This document shows positions 4,366 through 6,989 of a stretch of 6,989 nt of DNA, in pieces. The stretch is from the NCBI GenBank assembly GCA_947584825.1, contig CANPWR010000069.1, positions 1 to 6,989 of the forward strand, in the 5' to 3' direction. The position numbers and the translations under genes were made by a program. The stretch comes from an uncultured Clostridia bacterium (lineage in GTDB: Bacteria; Bacillota; Clostridia; Oscillospirales; Ruminococcaceae). The notes under the pieces were generated by a model that worked only from the letters and a program-made list of their open reading frames with translations, did no database searches and was not told the DNA's origin. Each line of letters begins with the position of its first letter. Positions within the stretch are counted from its first letter, which is position 1.

Positions 4366-6384
4366 ATGGACATAATTCCTGAAAGCTACAAAGCACCCTT
4401 GCATTTCTTTCATGAGGGAACAAATTATGAGGCATACAAGTTTTTCGGCTCTATCAAGGGCGAAAAGGACGGTGTAAGCGGATATTATTTTAGGGTGTGG
4501 GCTCCCCATGCTATGACTGTTTCGGTCGTTGGCGATTTTAATTCATGGGATGAGAATAAAAATCCTATGGAGAAGATTGCGGATACGGAAGTTTGGGAAA
4601 CCTTTGTTTCGGGACTTAAGAGATACGATATTTATAAATACTGTGTTACAACAAGTTCGGGAAAGAAGCTGATGAAATCCGATCCTTACGGTAATCATAT
4701 GGAAACTGCACCTGCAACAGGAACAAAAATCTATGACCTTGACGGTTTTGAGTGGACAGACAGTGTATGGCGTGAAAAGATGAGTGAAATCAATATACTC
4801 AATTCTCCTGTTAATATCTACGAGGTCAACTTCGGTTCTTGGCGCAAGTATGATGACGGAAATTTCTTATCTTATACAAAGTTTGCCGAGGAAATAATTC
4901 CTTATCTTACAGATATGGGATACACGCATATTGAATTTATGCCGCTTGCCGAATTCCCGTTCGACGGTTCATGGGGTTATCAGTGTATAGGATATTATGC
5001 ACCGACATCACGTTTCGGAACGCCTGACGACTTTATGAAGATGATTGATATGTTCCACAATGCGGATATAGGCGTAATTCTCGACTGGGTTCCTGCTCAT
5101 TTTCCAAAAGATGAGGCGGGTTTGTATGAATGGGACGGCGAGCCTTGTTATGAATACAGTGATCCTCGAAAGGGCGAGCATTACTCTTGGGGAACAAAGG
5201 TGTTCGATTACGGAAAAGAAGAGGTAAAGTCATTTCTTATTTCTAATGCCGTATATTGGCTTGAAAAGTTCCATATTGACGGGCTGAGAGTTGACGCGGT
5301 CGCGTCTATGTTATATCTTGACTATGACAGGCGTGACGGTGAGTGGATACCTAACAAAAACGGCGGAAATGAAAATCTGGAGGCTATTGAGTTTTTGCAG
5401 GAGCTTAATACAGAGGTTTTCAGGAAGTTTCCGAATGTTATGATGATAGCAGAGGAGTCGACAGCTTGGCCTATGGTGTCAAAGCCAGTATGTGACGGAG
5501 GACTTGGCTTTAATTTCAAGTGGAATATGGGATGGATGAACGATATGCTTATGTATATGTCACAAGACTCTATAAATAGGGCATTTCATCACAATGCTCT
5601 GACATTTTCTTTCTTCTATGCGTTCTCCGAGAATTTTATTCTGCCTATTTCTCACGATGAGGTCGTTCACGGCAAGGGTTCGCTTGTGAATAAGATGTTC
5701 GGTGACACCGATCAGAAGCTTGCGCAGGCGAGAGCATTTTTGGCTTATATGACCGCTCATCCGGGTAAAAAGCTTTTGTTTATGGGAAGTGAGTTTGCCC
5801 AGTTCAGAGAGTGGGATTATGAAAACGGACTTGAGTGGTTTATGATAGACAATTACGAAAATCACAGGAACTTTCAGAAGTTTGTTAAAAATCTAAACCA
5901 CTTCTATAAGGACAATAAACCAATGTGGGAAGTTGATTATTCATGGGAGGGATTCTCGTGGATTTCTAACGATGACTATAAGCAGAGCATTATAATTTTC
6001 AGACGAATAGACAAAAGCGGTGATGAGATCATCACTGTGTGTAACTTTGTCCCTGTGGGAAGGGAGCTATATTCATTTGGAGTACCTAAGGCAGGAGTGT
6101 ATGAGGAAGTGTTCAACTCTACTTCTCCTGACGGAAGTCCTGTTACGAATAAGCCTGTCAGAACGTCAACTGTGGCAATGCATGGATTTGATAGGTCTAT
6201 AACGATAAAGATACCGCCGTTTTCGGTAATGTATTTCAAGCGGCGAAAGGTACAGAGAAAACCTTCAAAGAAAGCTGACGATTCTAAAAAATCGGAAAAA
6301 GGAAAATCTTCGGAGCCTAAGGCTTTAAAAGGAAAGTCTGCGATGGATAAATCAGCTAAGTCAGGAAAAACTGATGTAAAATAA
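4366..6384 (+). CDS. glgB: 1,4-alpha-glucan (glycogen) branching enzyme, GH13
   Basis: GlgB cuts alpha-1,4-glucan chains and rejoins them as alpha-1,6 branches during cytoplasmic glycogen synthesis. From ATG 4366 it is 672 residues. An N-terminal CBM48 module (FRVWAPHAMTVSVVGDFNSWD) begins almost at once, without the long N-terminal extension of E. coli GlgB. The GH13 barrel shows DWVPAHFP, LRVDAV (nucleophile Asp310), MMIAEEST (acid/base Glu363) and SHDEVVHGK (Asp431). The 53 and 121 residue spacings equal those of E. coli Asp405, Glu458 and Asp526, so the active site is complete. After the normal C-terminal beta domain, residues ~626-672 form a lysine/serine-rich tail not expected for the family. 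The start is uncertain: TTG 4339, nearer the strong ribosome binding site, would add nine residues. glgC follows 33 bases later, so the two are probably co-transcribed. Confidence 0.95.
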   Translation: MDIIPESYKAPLHFFHEGTNYEAYKFFGSIKGEKDGVSGYYFRVWAPHAMTVSVVGDFNSWDENKNPMEKIADTEVWETFVSGLKRYDIYKYCVTTSSGKKLMKSDPYGNHMETAPATGTKIYDLDGFEWTDSVWREKMSEINILNSPVNIYEVNFGSWRKYDDGNFLSYTKFAEEIIPYLTDMGYTHIEFMPLAEFPFDGSWGYQCIGYYAPTSRFGTPDDFMKMIDMFHNADIGVILDWVPAHFPKDEAGLYEWDGEPCYEYSDPRKGEHYSWGTKVFDYGKEEVKSFLISNAVYWLEKFHIDGLRVDAVASMLYLDYDRRDGEWIPNKNGGNENLEAIEFLQELNTEVFRKFPNVMMIAEESTAWPMVSKPVCDGGLGFNFKWNMGWMNDMLMYMSQDSINRAFHHNALTFSFFYAFSENFILPISHDEVVHGKGSLVNKMFGDTDQKLAQARAFLAYMTAHPGKKLLFMGSEFAQFREWDYENGLEWFMIDNYENHRNFQKFVKNLNHFYKDNKPMWEVDYSWEGFSWISNDDYKQSIIIFRRIDKSGDEIITVCNFVPVGRELYSFGVPKAGVYEEVFNSTSPDGSPVTNKPVRTSTVAMHGFDRSITIKIPPFSVMYFKRRKVQRKPSKKADDSKKSEKGKSSEPKALKGKSAMDKSAKSGKTDVK

Positions 6385-6405
6385 TTATCTCAAAAACTAA
6401 CAAGC

Positions 6406-6411
6406 AGGTGA
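6406..6411 (+). promoter_or_regulatory. Ribosome binding site that decides the glgC start
   Basis: AGGTGA ends six bases before the ATG at 6418. Another in-frame ATG at 6412 directly abuts the site, leaving no spacing, so 6418 is preferred. Confidence 0.7.
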
Positions 6412-6417
6412 ATGTGT

Positions 6418-6989
6418 ATGTTTAATAAAAAAGAATGTGTGGCAATGCTTTTGGCAGGAGGTCAGGGAAGCAGACTATATGCTTTAACGCAGAAGGTCGC
6501 AAAGCCGGCAGTGCCGTTCGGCGGAAAGTATAGGATAATTGATTTTCCGCTGTCTAACTGTGTAAATTCGGGAATTGATACGGTTGGTGTGCTGACACAG
6601 TATCAGCCGCTAGTTATGAACGACTATATCGGAAACGGTCAGCCGTGGGATCTGGACAGGATACACGGCGGAGTTCATATACTTGCGCCGTATCAGTCGC
6701 AGTCGGGGGCAAATTGGTATCAGGGAACTGCTAACGCAATATATCAGAATCTTTCGTTTATAGAAAGGTACGATCCCGAGTATGTTATAATTCTTTCGGG
6801 CGACCACATTTATAAGATGGATTACGATAAGATGCTCAGCTACCATAAGGAAAAGGGTGCAGCTGCAACCATTGCGGTAATAAATGTTCCTATCGATGAG
6901 GCATCCAGATTCGGAATTATGTTTGCCCATGACGACGGTCAGATATACGATTTCGTTGAGAAGCCGCCGGAGCCTAAGAGTACGCTCGC
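6418..6989 (+). CDS. glgC: Glucose-1-phosphate adenylyltransferase (ADP-glucose pyrophosphorylase), 5' part
   Basis: GlgC makes ADP-glucose and pyrophosphate from ATP and glucose-1-phosphate, the committed step of bacterial glycogen synthesis. The frame runs from ATG 6418 off the right edge: 190 codons, about half of the usual ~400, so the left-handed beta-helix domain is outside. Visible motifs of the nucleotidyltransferase domain are the N-terminal MLLAGGQGSRL nucleotide loop, AKPAVPFGGKYRIIDFPLSNC, the NWYQGTANAIYQN segment, SGDHIYKMDY with its metal-site aspartate, SRFGIM and FVEKPPEP, whose lysine corresponds to the glucose-1-phosphate-binding lysine of the family. Nothing is broken in this part. 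It lies 33 bases after glgB with no terminator between them. In many Firmicutes glgD and glgA follow in the same operon, which could be checked just beyond the edge. Confidence 0.97.
   Translation, partial: MFNKKECVAMLLAGGQGSRLYALTQKVAKPAVPFGGKYRIIDFPLSNCVNSGIDTVGVLTQYQPLVMNDYIGNGQPWDLDRIHGGVHILAPYQSQSGANWYQGTANAIYQNLSFIERYDPEYVIILSGDHIYKMDYDKMLSYHKEKGAAATIAVINVPIDEASRFGIMFAHDDGQIYDFVEKPPEPKSTL

Noticed and set aside
6279..6294. CGATT/AATCG hairpin with poly-A runs in the glgB tail
   Set aside because: It is inside an intact reading frame. The five-base stem and A-runs are expected from AAA/AAG lysine codons and give no evidence of programmed slippage.
6610..6930. Minus-strand open frame of 106 codons near the right end
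   Set aside because: It is fully antisense to glgC, whose nucleotidyltransferase motifs are all present on the plus strand.

Overview
The window looks like a chromosomal segment from a low-GC, endospore-forming Firmicute, most likely a Clostridia member of the Ruminococcus/Oscillospiraceae kind. The evidence is a spoIIE gene, an atpD-atpC operon end, a clostridial-type GlgC, AT-rich intergenic DNA and Shine-Dalgarno-led starts. The taxon is an inference from protein style and gene content, not from a marker. All five genes are on the plus strand. I see no mobile element, CRISPR array, RNA gene or sign of recent transfer.

Layout: (1) 1-1600 is the 3' end of an F1Fo ATP synthase operon: atpD (beta, cut by the left edge), atpC (epsilon), then a clear intrinsic terminator. 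(2) 1601-1812 is an AT-rich regulatory region with a 12-bp perfect inverted repeat, two Spo0A-box-like sites and a candidate sigma-A promoter with an unusually long spacer. It leads into spoIIE (1813-4089), the polytopic membrane PP2C phosphatase that activates the first forespore sigma factor. (3) 4090-4365 is a second AT-rich intergenic region with a perfect-consensus DnaA box, a candidate sigma-A promoter and a leader rich in inverted repeats, including two mutually exclusive hairpins around the ribosome binding site. (4) 4366-6989 is the start of a glycogen operon: glgB (branching enzyme) and, 33 bases on, glgC (ADP-glucose pyrophosphorylase, cut by the right edge).

How the genes fit together: AtpD and AtpC belong to the catalytic F1 head that makes or hydrolyses ATP. 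GlgC spends ATP to make ADP-glucose, and GlgB branches the alpha-1,4-glucan built from it. SpoIIE is a sporulation regulator lying between them. Glycogen (granulose) storage accompanies sporulation in several Firmicutes, so spoIIE beside glgBC may be meaningful, but each block appears to have its own promoter.

There is no obvious new multi-gene system. The most interesting signals are non-coding (the spoIIE control region and the glgB leader), plus an unusual lysine/serine-rich tail on GlgB. All structural and promoter calls are by eye, without folding energies or database searches.
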